A program made the position numbers and the translations under genes. The notes beneath the pieces are model-generated. The model saw only the letters and a program-made list of their open reading frames with translations, did no database searches and was not told the DNA's origin. This document shows, in pieces, positions 9,873-20,984 of a DNA stretch of 30,275 nucleotides. The first letter of the stretch is position 1. Each line of letters starts with the position of its first letter. The stretch is taken from the NCBI GenBank assembly GCA_943704525.1, contig CALSCQ010001545.1, positions 1 through 30,275 on the forward strand, read 5' to 3'. Source of the DNA: Pigoraptor vietnamica. Its lineage: Eukaryota > Opisthokonta > Filasterea.

Positions 9873-11494
9873 TCACGGGCGGCCCACGAAGTTGCCCTTG
9901 CACGCAATCACGGGCATGTGGGTCGTCTCCAAGTTGTACGTGCTGGGCAGCGGCTGCGTTCCGCCACTGCACATGCAAGAGTACTTTTCCCAATCCCCAC
10001 GGTTCATGATGACGTACGTTGCGCCTGGCTCGCAGTTTGCCACCGAAACGCTTGCTATAATGCCAGCCTCGTTCGAGCCAGAGAATGTGGCACCCCCTCC
10101 GCTGCACACCGCCGTCGCGATATCATCTCCGTCCACGAAGAACGCCGAAGCAAAGATTGCCTTTTGGCGACACGTTGCAGTGTTGCCCGAAGCCTGTTGA
10201 TTCGACACCTCTGTAGGAGGGGGGGGGGGGGGTATAACAGGCCAGTGAATGCTCGTGTTCTACATTTCAACTGAATGTTCTGCCCGGCCAGCAGTGCTGT
10301 CGAGTTCAGTCTGTATACATGCATGTTGCTGCCGCAGGACAGCCATAAGATTAATGGTTAGAGCGCATCAAATGGTAAGCCCGGCACCTATTAATAGGGC
10401 CACTATCGGCCAGCACAAAAGCCCCCCGACTGCGATACTGAGAAACTGAAGAAGTCTCGGAGCGCCGCTGGCAGTCATTGTCAATGACAGGACAATGCAT
10501 GACACTCAGTGTTGAAATCAACACTAATGCTAGCGTGGGCGTGGGTGGCTGCGATGGACACAGGTATTAATACCCACCAAAGAATGTCTGGATGAAGAAC
10601 TTGCATACAATACCGTCGCTCGAAATGACATGCTGTGAAGAGCGCCCGACACCCCTTGACGAGGCGTCGGTCGTGAAAGCAGGGCCGCTCACTATCGCCG
10701 GCAACTCAACATTGAACTCTCCAGGGTCGAGGAACGAGACCTGCGGTACAATATGACGGTTAATTTCACTCCGTCACGGCAGTCAATGCCGCCGTGTTCT
10801 GTAGATACACAATAATTAATTATAAGCAAACTGAAAAGCTGCACCAATACGCCAGTAGGGCCATATGGTAAAGCAGTGTATCATGACCGGCCTATTAGCC
10901 AACACCAACCTTAACTTCGCCGAACAGGACAGTGACCTCTATCACCCTCACTGCTGCGCCGCCGCCGCCGGCAAAGGAGTAGCCAAATCTGGGCGCGGTG
11001 GCGGAGCTGTCCTTCTGGACGTAACGCGCGGAGCACGTGAGGAGAGTCGTGTCGCCCTCCTTGATGGAGCTGCACGTCATGGGCGACACGCCCGAGTTAT
11101 GGTAAACTTCGCCCGAGGCATAGTCGGGCAGCGTGCTCAGGCAGTGGAAGTCGATCTTTCCGGCGTTGAAAAACTGCGTGTGCCATTGGGGGTCTGCAGC
11201 CGGCACACCAAATGTCAGTACGGCCCGACTCCGCTTCAATTCGTGCTTCCGAGAGCGACGGTGCTGTGTACAAATGCGAATCGGCTCCAACTGAATGGTT
11301 TGGTCAGGTATTCGAACTCAGATCAGACGGCTATCGACCGACTCGGTCGTGCCAGCGTGCATCCGTTATCTTTAGCCAGTTACGGACGGGCCGGCGGCCA
11401 TGCACTCACCAGCCTCGACAAATCCGACTGTAGCTGTCAAGAGCAGCACTGACACGATCGCGGCGCCGGCGATCGGAGACGCCGACATCGACAT
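9873..11494 (-). CDS. Secreted cysteine-rich protein of unknown family
   Basis: Four minus-strand exons: 11494-11410, 11193-10910, 10740-10578 and 10210-9873, all joined in phase for 289 residues. The first exon is essentially a signal peptide (MSMSASPIAGAAIVSVLLLT..., 28 residues ending VEA), with the intron right at the predicted cleavage site. The mature part starts DPQWHTQFFNAGKIDFHC and has ten cysteines, an even number that fits disulphide bonding, four of them in exons 2-3 and six in exon 4. A Gly/Ala stretch (SFAGGGGAA) lies in exon 2. There is no second transmembrane segment, GPI-like tail or known motif. It may be an extracellular or cell-surface protein, but I recognise no family. 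The stop lies 183 bp from that of the convergent NPF-adaptor gene. Its introns lack the (GT)n tracts common in neighbouring genes. Confidence 0.75.
10219..10232 (-). repeat. 14-nt G homopolymer forming a C-only pyrimidine tract
   Basis: Fourteen consecutive G on the plus strand give C14 on the sense strand of the secreted-protein gene. It lies immediately upstream of the CTCCTACAG acceptor of its last exon, so the polypyrimidine tract is nearly pure C. Confidence 0.9.
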
Positions 11495-11576
11495 TCTCGG
11501 TTCAACTGTGAATCCTGCGCCGAATCACCGCGCTGTCAATCGAAGTTGATCGGATTTGGGTCAATGAAAGTGCGAC

Positions 11577-11585
11577 CTTTTTATA
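11577..11585 (-). promoter_or_regulatory. TATA-box-like element
   Basis: TATAAAAAG on the minus strand lies 83 bp upstream of the start codon of the secreted Cys-rich gene. Position and sequence fit a core promoter. This is sequence pattern only. Confidence 0.5.
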
Positions 11586-11734
11586 CGCTCGGTTTTGGGA
11601 AGCGGCGAGTGCGCGTTCACTGACAGAGTTGAAACCAAACAGAGGGGAATGAATAAGTGGGAGACGAAATACGAGTTCTCTTGAATGCTCTTATTTAAAT
11701 GTCCGTCTTGACATAGATTTTGCCTGGCATTCTC

Positions 11735-11774
11735 TGTTATGATTTGCGCGATTTTGTTATAATTTGCGCGATTT
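11735..11774. repeat. 20-bp direct tandem repeat, two copies
   Basis: TGTTATGATTTGCGCGATTT is followed directly by TGTTATAATTTGCGCGATTT, with one mismatch. It lies in the intergenic spacer, 241-280 bp upstream of the secreted-protein start. Confidence 0.85.
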
Positions 11775-12501
11775 TTGAAAAAAAAATAAAATGGGAACGC
11801 CCTCGGACAATACTGCTATTGCCATTGCCAATTTTTTCGTCCCATTGGCGGGAATGTTAGTGACGGCAGCGCAAACATGCCGTGCACAAACACTCGCGTG
11901 GGGTTGAGCATCGCACGTACGTCGGCATCCATTTTAATTCTCACGACTGCCCATCAAGTGAATCAATTGACACTCCCAGTGAAGCGGCGGTTTTTCCCAC
12001 GCAAATATTGCCGGTTTAGAATTTTGTGCGTACCATCAGATAGGCCATTGACATCATTGACACACCCAATGATGGGACTGGACGGCTACGCAACTTTCGT
12101 GACATGCGCACGACGTTGCGCCGAAAACCGTGCAATGATGTGAGGTGTTGAGTACTGTACGGCAATGGCGCCCTCTCCTTACCGAACTGTGGACAAACGG
12201 GCTCTCACTTTGGTGTGATGTGTCTACGGTTTCGCTTGAAGTAGAGGCACGCACGCACTGCACGCACACATAAAGTTAACACACGCGCACACACGGCAGA
12301 TTCACTCATGTAGTGGGCGCTCTTGTCACTCTGTCGTTGTTATCACTTTATATAGATAAAACGCCGTGCCACTGCTCCACGCAGCGCAACGCCGCAGCCC
12401 ACCAAACACCGCTTTCGGCACTTCACGACAATTCAACGCCATCCAGTCATGCCTTATCCGGCCAAACGTGTCCCCACAGCACCCCTTTCAGCAATTCACG
12501 A

Positions 12502-14996
12502 CTAGGCCCTGTCCTCCAGCTTCTTCAGGCGCTCCGAGAGCTCGACACACACGGCGACCAAAGCGCCGCCGTCGATGGTCTTCCCCCCAAGGCTGCTCGC
12601 AAGGTGCTCGATGAGCGACGACGTTTTCTGGCGTGCGTCCTGCGACTGCTTGACGCGGAGTGCGCGCTGGATCGTCAGCGTGGCGTCGACTTGCTGCGCG
12701 TGGTCCTGTCGGAAATTGCCCCACACCTGAATTGCGGGGATAGGTGAGAATAAGCATAAGGTGCATAGTGTGCGCAGTTTTACCAAGGCCGTATAAAGGC
12801 GACACGCAGATTACTTGTCGTCTGACCAACCTTTCTCGCGAGATAGCCCCTCCTGTAAGCGATCACCACAAGTTAGTCGCATGGAACACCGGGTGCGAAC
12901 GCGTAATCAGGTGCCAAGAAGCAGAGGGATGTGCGAGACATGTCGGATCAGCAGGCAGACACGCACGCGCGCGTTTCGAGTGTGTGCGTGTGTGTGTGCG
13001 CGCGGGGGGGGATATGAACGGACTCCCTACACACCAGTACTTTTGGATGCACTGCGCCGCCTTCGCAGCGCGCTCGTATTCCACGCGGCCAATGTACTTG
13101 CGCAGTTCCCGCAGCTGCAAAGAGGATGCCGTGTTATTCGCTCGACCATCTGCGTCGGCCTGCTGTGCGTCAGTACCAAGTGCATGCCCACCTCCGCATG
13201 AAGCTGCGCCACGTGGTCTTCCATCATCCGTGCACGCGCCGCCTCCTGCTCCACGCGCACGCGCACATCGTGCAATTCGGCCGAGAGAGCGACGACGTGA
13301 TCTTCGAGGCGACGGCTGCGAATTTCAGCGTACACTCGCAGCACATTGGGGTCTGCCGTGCGCGCGTGGAAGCCGCGCCTGTGCAGGGAGAATGAGTTGA
13401 CGCACGATTATCGAAGGGCACGTCCGCATACTGTCGTATGGGTGTGCATGTGTTTGTGCGTGTGCGTATGCTTGTGCATGTGTGTATGTGGGTATGCGCG
13501 TGTGTGTGTGTGCGCGCGCGTTTGAGCGTGCGTGTGTGCATGTGTGGGTGCGCGTGCCTGTCACTTTCACTTACCACGCGGCCTGAATAACCGTGGCGGC
13601 TTCGTGCTGCTTGGGAGTGCCCTTGTATGCAGTGCCGTTTGCCTTTCGTGTGACGGCGGGCGCCCCTGCAACAATCAACAGAGTTCGCGGTTGAGGGACA
13701 CAAAAAGGACGGGTCATACGACCATTAGACACCTTAAAAGCGCACATAAGCGTCCGGCGCGAGTGTGCGTACACGCGCACGCATGCACCAACACGCACCG
13801 CGCACGGATGGTATCGGCCTCTCGTGGACTGGGGACGTCGACTGGGGAACGCGAACAAAATCTGACGTCGACGGGAGGTCGTCAGGCGCTCCGCCGTGCG
13901 AGGGGAAGTACGAGGACGATTCGTCTGCGTATCTCTGCGTGCGGGCACGATGTGTTGGAGGTGTGAGGCGAAGCAACAGTGTGTATCGATCCCAAAAAGT
14001 GCTGGTCCAAGAAAGGACACATCAGCGCACCACAATCACGAACAAACACGCACACGCACACACATGCACACGCTCGCGCTCACACATGCACATTACGCAC
14101 GCATGCGCGCTCACATACCTTGACGGCACCGCGCGCCGGCGGCGACGAAGATGGCCGCTCCGCTGGCGGAGCATCGGCAGTAACAGGCGGGTAACGCGAC
14201 GAGCCCGTCCCGGTGATCGGGCGATCATTCGCAAAGACAGCCGGACGCGCGGCGCTCTCAGCAGGCTGCGATACATTGTTGTGGCGCTCGGAAATTGAGC
14301 GACATGCGGTGTGCGTGTGTATGAATTTGTGTGTGTGTATGGGGTGTAAGCATGATCGTGAGCGCGTGCGTATGCATGTGTGTGTGCGTGTGCGTGTGCG
14401 TGTGTGTGTCGTGCGTGCGGGTGTGCATACGTGTGTGTGTGCTTGCGCGTGTACGCACTGGTTGCCTTGCGGGCACTTGCGAACTGAGGAATTGAACGAG
14501 CTCATTATGTTTTCCTGGCCCAAACATTGCGTTCTGAAGCACGCGCTGACCAGTGACCCTGTGATGCGCCACGCAGTGTGAGAAAACGATAATTTACACG
14601 CCTGCCAATTTGTGTTCCTGTATCGCTGGCGGAGTGTGTGCTGGGACGAGTGCGTGCATGCGTGTGTGTGCTTGTGTGTGTAAGTGAGTGTGTACGTATG
14701 TGTGTGTGTCCCCCTTGTGTTTGCACAAGCGCACACAAAAGTACCTCTCTTCACGCGTGACGCTGACGTTGTCGATGGTCCGGAGTGTGGGACACCAGAA
14801 AATGACATACGGGCGGTACTCAAACGCCCTGCATTTTTGAACGGAACGTCACATTATTATCAAGAGACAAGGAGAATGAAGAACAGATATCCAATTCGCC
14901 CTCCACACATCTACGAGTGCGATGGGAGTCGAGTCCAACGCCAACGCATTCTCGTGTTCATAGCTTCACACAGGCACAGACACACACACACCACAC

Positions 14997-15040
<44 letters not shown>

Positions 15041-15399
15041 AAGTGCGAGGAGCACCATAGCAGAGTGACGTCCGCGCGCACCTCGGCTCCCTGACGCACG
15101 GATTGCCGGCGACGGCGACCGTCTCAAGAGCGGCGAGGAACGAGAGGAAGGAGAGCTGGTTGAGGTCGCGGATCGAATTGCGGGACACGGTGAGGGTTGT
15201 GATGGTGCGCGGAAGCATGGCCACGACGTCGTTGAGCGTGTCAATGTGGTTGCCCTGGAGGTGAAGCGTCTGGACAGACGAACGGTGTTGGAGAAGGGCT
15301 GTGTAAGTCATGTGTGCCAACTCTCATCAACAACGAGCACCGGAAGTGCGCGGAGGCACGCGGGTGCACACAAACATGCACACTTATAAATGTGTGTGT

Positions 15400-15432
<33 letters not shown>

Positions 15433-16900
15433 GAAACACAAACCCACACACACTGAAAGTACACCGTTCCACACAGCATATCATTGCGCCCCTCTTTGCC
15501 GCACCTTCAGATTTCGCAGGCTCGCAATGTTCGCAAGTGCCATGATGCGGTTGTTAGACAGGTCGACGTGTTCCAGGCGGGCGTTCTGCTGCAGTCCAGA
15601 CATGGAACGCAGCATGTTCCCCGACAGGTCAATGTACTCGAGCTGAGCGAGGAATTCGAGGCCCTCGATGCGAGTGATGCTGCGCAACGATATGTCATCG
15701 AAGTGTCACTTGCTTGTAAGAAGTAGTTACGTGTGTGTGTGTGTGTGTGTGTGTGTGCCAGTGTGTGTGCGTGTGCGTCTGTGCGTGTGTGTGTGTGTGT
15801 GTGTTGGGGGGGGGGGGGGGACTACGCGTGCAACGTGTACATATGGGTGCGTGCGCAATTGCGTGCGCGAGCGTACGCGTTGGTGCAATTATGCGTACGC
15901 ACTAGCATACTCTCTCGTGCACACGCTGCGCATGGGCGCACCCCACAGCTCACACGACCCCTCCTAACCTGTTGTTTCGTAGGTCCAGCACGCGCAAATT
16001 CGTGCACGCTTCCAAGCCAGCGATGCGCACGAGGCGATTGTCGTGGAGAGACAGCTGCGCAATTGCGACACTCAGAACAAGGGCGAGCAAGGGCTTGTGC
16101 AGGAACTGTGTGTGCGTGCAATACGGTTTAAGAGAGTCGCGGACCACAGTCGCTACTGAGCCACACAGTCACGTGGTACTATCGACAACTGCAACACCTC
16201 ACTCTCACCGACTCCAAACGGCTACAATCCACTACGAGTTACCGTACGATACATCCCACTCCGTCACTCGCACCACACGCACGCGCACTTCTACACAAAA
16301 GTTGCGAAACCCGCACAGTGGCACACTCACACACGCGCACACTTCGACGTCACAAACGCAGCCACGCAATCGCCCCCCGCACACCTGCTCCAACGCCCTG
16401 CACTGCGAGAGTCCCTCGATTTCCTCGAGTTGGTTCGTGTCCAGATAGGCGATGCGAGTGGCCGCGGGCACCGCATTCGGCGGCACTCGCGACAGCCGCT
16501 GACCTGCTCGTCACGTGCGGAATGCGCGGCAAAGTAAACATGAAAGAAAGGAGAACTTGCGCGTTATTGTCATCGTGCACATACATATGCGCTCTCGCTC
16601 GAAAGGAGAGAACTTGCGCGTTATTGTCATCGTGCACATACATATGCGCTCTCGCTCTGGAGGGCTGTCAATTATGGCTATATAATAGTATCACGAACAC
16701 ACACACACACACACGCACACGCACACGCACACGCACACACACACACGCACACACACACATACAAACACAAAACACACACACACACACAAACACAAACACA
16801 ACACAAACACACAGATTGCGCTTTGCTTACCGTGAAGGTCAATTGTCAGGTCAAAGTCGTTGTCCGAGTCATAGGGTCCCATTCTCGCGGCCGCGTCCAT
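12502..16900 (-). CDS. CEP97: Centrosomal protein CEP97 (LRR plus two IQ motifs)
   Basis: Fourteen minus-strand exons: 16900-16831, 16503-16385, 16054-15969, 15679-15505, 15269-15082, 14828-14745, 14558-14459, 14265-14119, 13934-13799, 13665-13575, 13378-13192, 13114-13035, 12852-12831 and 12726-12502. They total 1710 nt, 569 residues plus stop. Residues ~25-200 are leucine-rich repeats (LSLHDNRLVRIAGLEACTNL; LEYIDLSGNMLRSM; TLHLQGNHIDTL; SIRDLNQLSFLSFL; GNPCVREP), followed by the LRR cap AFEYRPYVIFWCPTLRTID, which closely matches human CEP97. A Ser/Pro-rich linker leads to IQ1 (AATVIQAAWRGFHAR), a coiled coil (VYAEIRSRRLEDHVVALSAEL), IQ2 (AAQCIQKYWRGYLARK), then IQVWGNFRQDHAQQ-like sequence and a Leu-rich end. 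In animals CEP97 with CP110 caps the distal centriole, restrains cilium assembly and binds calmodulin through IQ motifs. The protein is shorter than the human one, mainly in the linker and tail. The start ATG at 16900 precedes an acidic stretch. The gene is divergent from MYO6. Confidence 0.93.
13441..15821 (-). repeat. Microsatellites and a G homopolymer in CEP97 introns
   Basis: GT- or CA-rich tracts fill most CEP97 introns: about 13441-13555, 14039-14100, 14306-14445, 14650-14710, 14978-15038, 15396-15455 and 15731-15803. A run of G at about 15805-15820 ends the last one. Both orientations occur relative to the gene, so the tracts are not a strand-specific splice element. Confidence 0.8.
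16546..16657 (-). repeat. 55/57-bp direct tandem duplication in CEP97 intron 1
   Basis: Two adjacent copies (16546-16600 and 16601-16657) differ only by a 2-bp GA indel near their start. The unit holds ACTTGCGCGTTATTGTCATC and CATATGCGCTCTCGCTC. It looks like a recent duplication inside the intron. Confidence 0.9.
16695..16812 (-). repeat. CA microsatellite in CEP97 intron 1
   Basis: About 118 bp of CA with CG and AA interruptions, GT-rich on the gene sense strand, located just downstream of the G|GTAAGC donor of exon 1. Confidence 0.85.
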
Positions 16901-17113
16901 CTGTCAATTGTGCTCATCAAGTGCGAGTTGCGCCCTGTAAAGACGACCTCAAACAGACAGCACCGCTTCCCTTCTCCTCCACACACTCTCTTCTCTCTTC
17001 GGCGACGACACACACGAACTGTAGAGGCGACGCGATTGTTTGGTTGGTTGGGGAAGGCGGGAATTCCTTGGTGACGTCATGATGCCTGCTGTTACGGTTT
17101 TGTTACTTTTAAT

Positions 17114-17131
17114 TCACGTGATATCACGTGA
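17114..17131. promoter_or_regulatory. 18-bp perfect palindrome with two E-boxes
   Basis: TCACGTGATATCACGTGA equals its own reverse complement and carries two CACGTG cores ten bases apart. CACGTG is the binding core of bHLH-leucine-zipper factors (Myc/Max, USF, MiT/TFE). The site sits 214 bp upstream of the CEP97 start and 439 bp upstream of the MYO6 start. The regulatory role is inferred from pattern and position. Confidence 0.5.
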
Positions 17132-17261
17132 CAAATCGTGTGGGTGAGGCGATTGTTTACGTTTCTGGGCAGTCTGAAATAATTCTGTTGACTATGAGTT
17201 AACTATGGCGTAATAAATAGAGGAATTTTGAAAGTGAAACAAGCGGTGTTCCTTGGTCACC

Positions 17262-17402
17262 TGTGTGTGCGTGCGTGTGCGTGCGTCGCAAGTGTGTGCG
17301 CGTGTGAGTGCGCGTGTGCGGGCGTGTGCGTGTGCGCGTGTGTGTGCGTGTGCGTGTGCGCGTGTGTGTGCGTGCGCGTCGCATGTGTGTGTGCGTGTCT
17401 GT
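17262..17402. repeat. GT-rich tract upstream of MYO6
   Basis: GTGCGTG/GTGTGCG-rich sequence of about 140 bp in the divergent intergenic region. Confidence 0.8.
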
Positions 17403-17569
17403 GAGCTCTGAGGGGCCCCATGCGGGTGATGCCAGATTGTGGGAATAAAGCACGAAGCACTGCCATTACTCTCTCCTCGTTCGTTTCCGCACACTCCTAA
17501 TCTGATTAGTGGAAAGGGACGCATCTCTCGAACCTGCTGTGCGCTCACTGCCGCACGTAAGCCGCAAAC

Positions 17570-20500
17570 ATGGCGGGCCTTGGCTTCGGCAAGAAGGTGT
17601 GGGCACCCCACCCCACCGACGGGTACCAGATTGGGGAAATTGTCGACGTCGGCGCAGACTCGCTCACCGTGCAGGCCGGAGGGCAGGTGGGAATGATTTA
17701 ACACTCTGCGATTAATGAAACACTCCGAATGGACTGGGGTGTTGCGTGTGTGTGCGCAGTTTGTGGGCACGTGAGGGGACCAAGAGATTTGAAACGCGCG
17801 CGCGTGTGTGGGTGTATGTTTCACTCTGGAAGAGGAGGGGCGCAAGCGATCGAACGGGCTGTGTTGTGAAATTCCGCTCGTTGGGTGCCATCAAACTGTT
17901 CGTCTGGTGCCTCGCCCTCTCTGATCGTCCATCTAATCCTCGATTTTCCACTTCGTGCAGACGACGAGCGTGCCCTACAACCGCGTCTTCCCGGCTGACG
18001 ATGCGAACAACGCGAGCGTCAGCGACAACTGCGCGCTCATGTTCCTCAACGAGGCGTCGCTTCTGCACAACCTCCGCAAGCGCTACGAGAAGGACGAGAT
18101 TTACGTGGGTGACCGCGTGCGCCGCTGTTACTCTGTCCGTTGCTGTCCATTGCCTTTTGTGTAAGGGGATGTTGTGTTAGGTGTTGCTTGTTGCCTGGTG
18201 AGCAGTCACTCGGTGTGGTGCGTGCGATCGCCCGCACATCCCTGCCTTCACTGTGTCTAATGTGCTGTCGGTGTTTTCACGCGCAAAAAACAGACGTACA
18301 CTGCGAACATTCTCATTGCCGTGAACCCCTACCGCGAGCTCAAGCTCTACGACGCCGCGACCATCGAAAAGTACCGCGGAAAGTCCCTCGGCACCCTTCC
18401 GCCGCACGTGTTCGCGATTGGTATGTGGCAGCCCATGCAGCGCGCTTACTGCGATTGCACGTGCATGTGTGCGTGGAAGAGTGAAGTGGGCGAGGGTTGG
18501 CGTGTGTGTCCCTATGCCTCTCCTTTTACGCCTCGAGTGCATAATTGTGTGTGCATGTGCGTGCGTGCGTGCAGACTGCTGACTCACACTCATGTTTGCG
18601 TTAAATTTCAGCCGACGCGGCGTACCGTGACATGAAGGCGACGAAGCAGAGCCAGTCGATCATTATCAGCGGTGCGTAATCGCTCAGCCCCGTCTTGTTC
18701 TATCGAGATTGAACAGCCTTTGTTGTTGTACGTTCATGTTTGCGCGTGAGCGTGTGCGTGTGTGCGTGTGTGCCCTCCGTGTGCGTGCGCGCGTGCGTGT
18801 GCATATATATGTGTATGTGTGTATGTGTGTGTGTGTGTGTGTGTTGTTTGAGCGTGAGCGTGTGCGTGTGGGCGTGTGAGTGAGAGTGCCCTCCGTGTGC
18901 GTGTGTGCGTGCCTTGTGTGTGTGCGTGGATGTTCTGCGAGTCTATGAGCGTTCGTGTATCCACTGTCGCTGATGCTTCCGCACACCCCGCACGCGCAGG
19001 TGAGTCTGGTGCCGGCAAGACCGAGTCGACCAAGTACGTCATTCGCTATCTCACCGTCACGGGCAAGGCCGGCGGGAGCATCGAGAAGCGCATCGTGGAG
19101 GGTGGGTGTTAGACGCACACGCGCCGCCTGGCGTCGATGTCTCACGCACTGTGTCTTGATGTGCCGTCCATACACACGCTGTTTTAAATACGGCTTGTGT
19201 TGTCCATGCACGCACACTCACTTTATTCTTAAATATGTCTTGTGTGTCGTCCGTACACACGCGTGCTCATACGCACATGCAATCGTCAGTGCGCGTGGCT
19301 GAGTTCCCGTTTGTCTCTCGCAGCGAATCCCCTCCTCGAGGCTTTCGGAAATGCCAAGACGTCGCGCAACAACAACAGCTCGCGTTTCGGCAAGTTCGTC
19401 GAGGTCCACTTTGACGGCACGGCGACGGTCGCCGGCGCCTTCATCTCGCACTACCTCCTCGAGAAGTCGCGCATCGTTAAGCAGGTGTGCTTTAGTGTGC
19501 TTGACCGCCCGTTTGTGTGCCCGCGCGTACATGTGTGTTGAGGTGTGTAGGTGTATACGTTCTTGTGTGTGTGCGTGCGTTGGGAGTGTATGTGTGCGTG
19601 CGTATACATGCGTGCGTATACATGCGTGTGCCCCGTGACTCAACAGTTCGTCCGCGACAGTCTCCGGAGGAGCGCAACTACCACGTGTTCTATCGGCTGT
19701 GCAACGGCGCCCCCGAGGACATGAAGAAGGGCCTTGGCCTCGGGCCGGCTACGTCGTTCAGGGTGGGTGCTTGCGCGACAACGGTTGGGGTTATAAATAG
19801 AAGGATGCCGCTTTCTTGCTGTTTGGTGTTTCCGGCTGCCGTCACATCACTCTGTCGCCCAGTTTTGGGCTTGCAGCACGAGGCGTCTCGTTTGCAAGCG
19901 TTACATGTGAACGCACGCGCGCGCGCTCACCTCACACCATCGTGCTCGCGCAGTACCTCAAGAACGGCCTGAACACCCCCATCAAGGGGATTGACGACGC
20001 CGCCGAGTTCAAGCACATGATGCAGTCGATGAACGACGTCGGCCTCTCTATGGAGGAGCAGATGAACATTCTGCGCGTCGCGGCCGCCGTGCTTCACCTC
20101 GGCAACATTGAGTTTCAGGAGAACTCGAAGGACCAGAAGGGTGCGTGGACTCCAATCGCGCGATGTGTGTGTGCGTGAGCATGTGCACATTGTTTGCGTT
20201 TGTGTGTGTGCTAGCTCGTGTTCCTTCATGCCTCGTTTTAACGGCTTATGTACGTTCGTGCAGGCGGCAGCGAGGTCTCTCCCGCGTGCGAGAAGACGGT
20301 GATGGGGTGCGCGAGCATGCTCGGCCTCACGCCTGCCGATCTCAAGGAGCGCCTCTGCTCCCGTATCATGAGCACGCAGCGCGGCGGGAACCTCGGCACG
20401 ATCTACCGGTGTGTATCGGCTTTGTTGCTTTGTTTTGTTTGTATTCCACTCGCATAGCATGTGGATACATGCCTACACGAACACACACAACGCGTAACAC

Positions 20501-20940
20501 GCAAATTCATGTACTGCATCTCGCTCAACGGCTTTCTCGGTGTTTAGAATGCGTCCCCATACTCGAACGCGTGCGTCCCCCCCCCCGTCCCCTGTGCGTG
20601 TGCGCTGACGCACTGTCTCCCCTCTGCGTGCGCAGCGTCCCCCTGAAGGTCGGCGAGGCCGGCAACAACCGCGACGGCCTCGCCAAGTCGCTGTACAGCC
20701 GCCTGTTCGACTGGATCGTCGCGCGCGTCAACAAGTGCTTCCCCTTCCAGAACTCGTCGGGGTACATTGGCGTGCTGGACATTGCGGGGTTTGAGTTTTT
20801 CCAGGTCAACTCGTTTGAGCAGTTCTGCATCAACTACTGTAACGAGCGCCTCCAGCAGTACTTCAACGAGAAGGTCCTCAAGCAGGTCGGTCTCGCCCTA
20901 CTTTCTGTCTCTCACACACGCACACACACACACACACACA

Positions 20941-20984
<44 letters not shown>

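Larger units (their letters stand above)
11495..12501. other. Intergenic spacer between the secreted-protein gene and CEP97
   Basis: About 1 kb between two minus-strand genes. It is more AT-rich than the rest of the window and nearly free of dinucleotide repeats. It holds the promoter side of the secreted gene and the 3' flank of CEP97. A 20-bp unit is tandemly repeated at 11735-11754 and 11755-11774, followed by an A9 run. An open plus-strand frame of 88 codons at about 11877-12143 has no recognisable features and is not called. Confidence 0.6.
16901..17569. promoter_or_regulatory. Bidirectional CEP97/MYO6 upstream region
   Basis: This is 669 bp between the divergent start codons of CEP97 and MYO6, so both promoters must lie here or very close. 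It contains a perfect 18-bp palindrome at 17114-17131 with two CACGTG E-boxes, and a GT-rich tract at about 17262-17402 nearer MYO6. No clear TATA box was seen on either strand. Confidence 0.6.

Noticed and set aside
10345-10400. tRNA-like D-arm string (GGTTAGAGC)
   Set aside because: No T-loop GTTCRA box or acceptor stem follows at the right distance. The site lies inside an intron of the secreted-protein gene.
11877-12143. Plus-strand open frame of 88 codons in the 1-kb spacer
   Set aside because: No signal peptide, domain, splice context or composition like that of the real exons; a chance frame is more likely.
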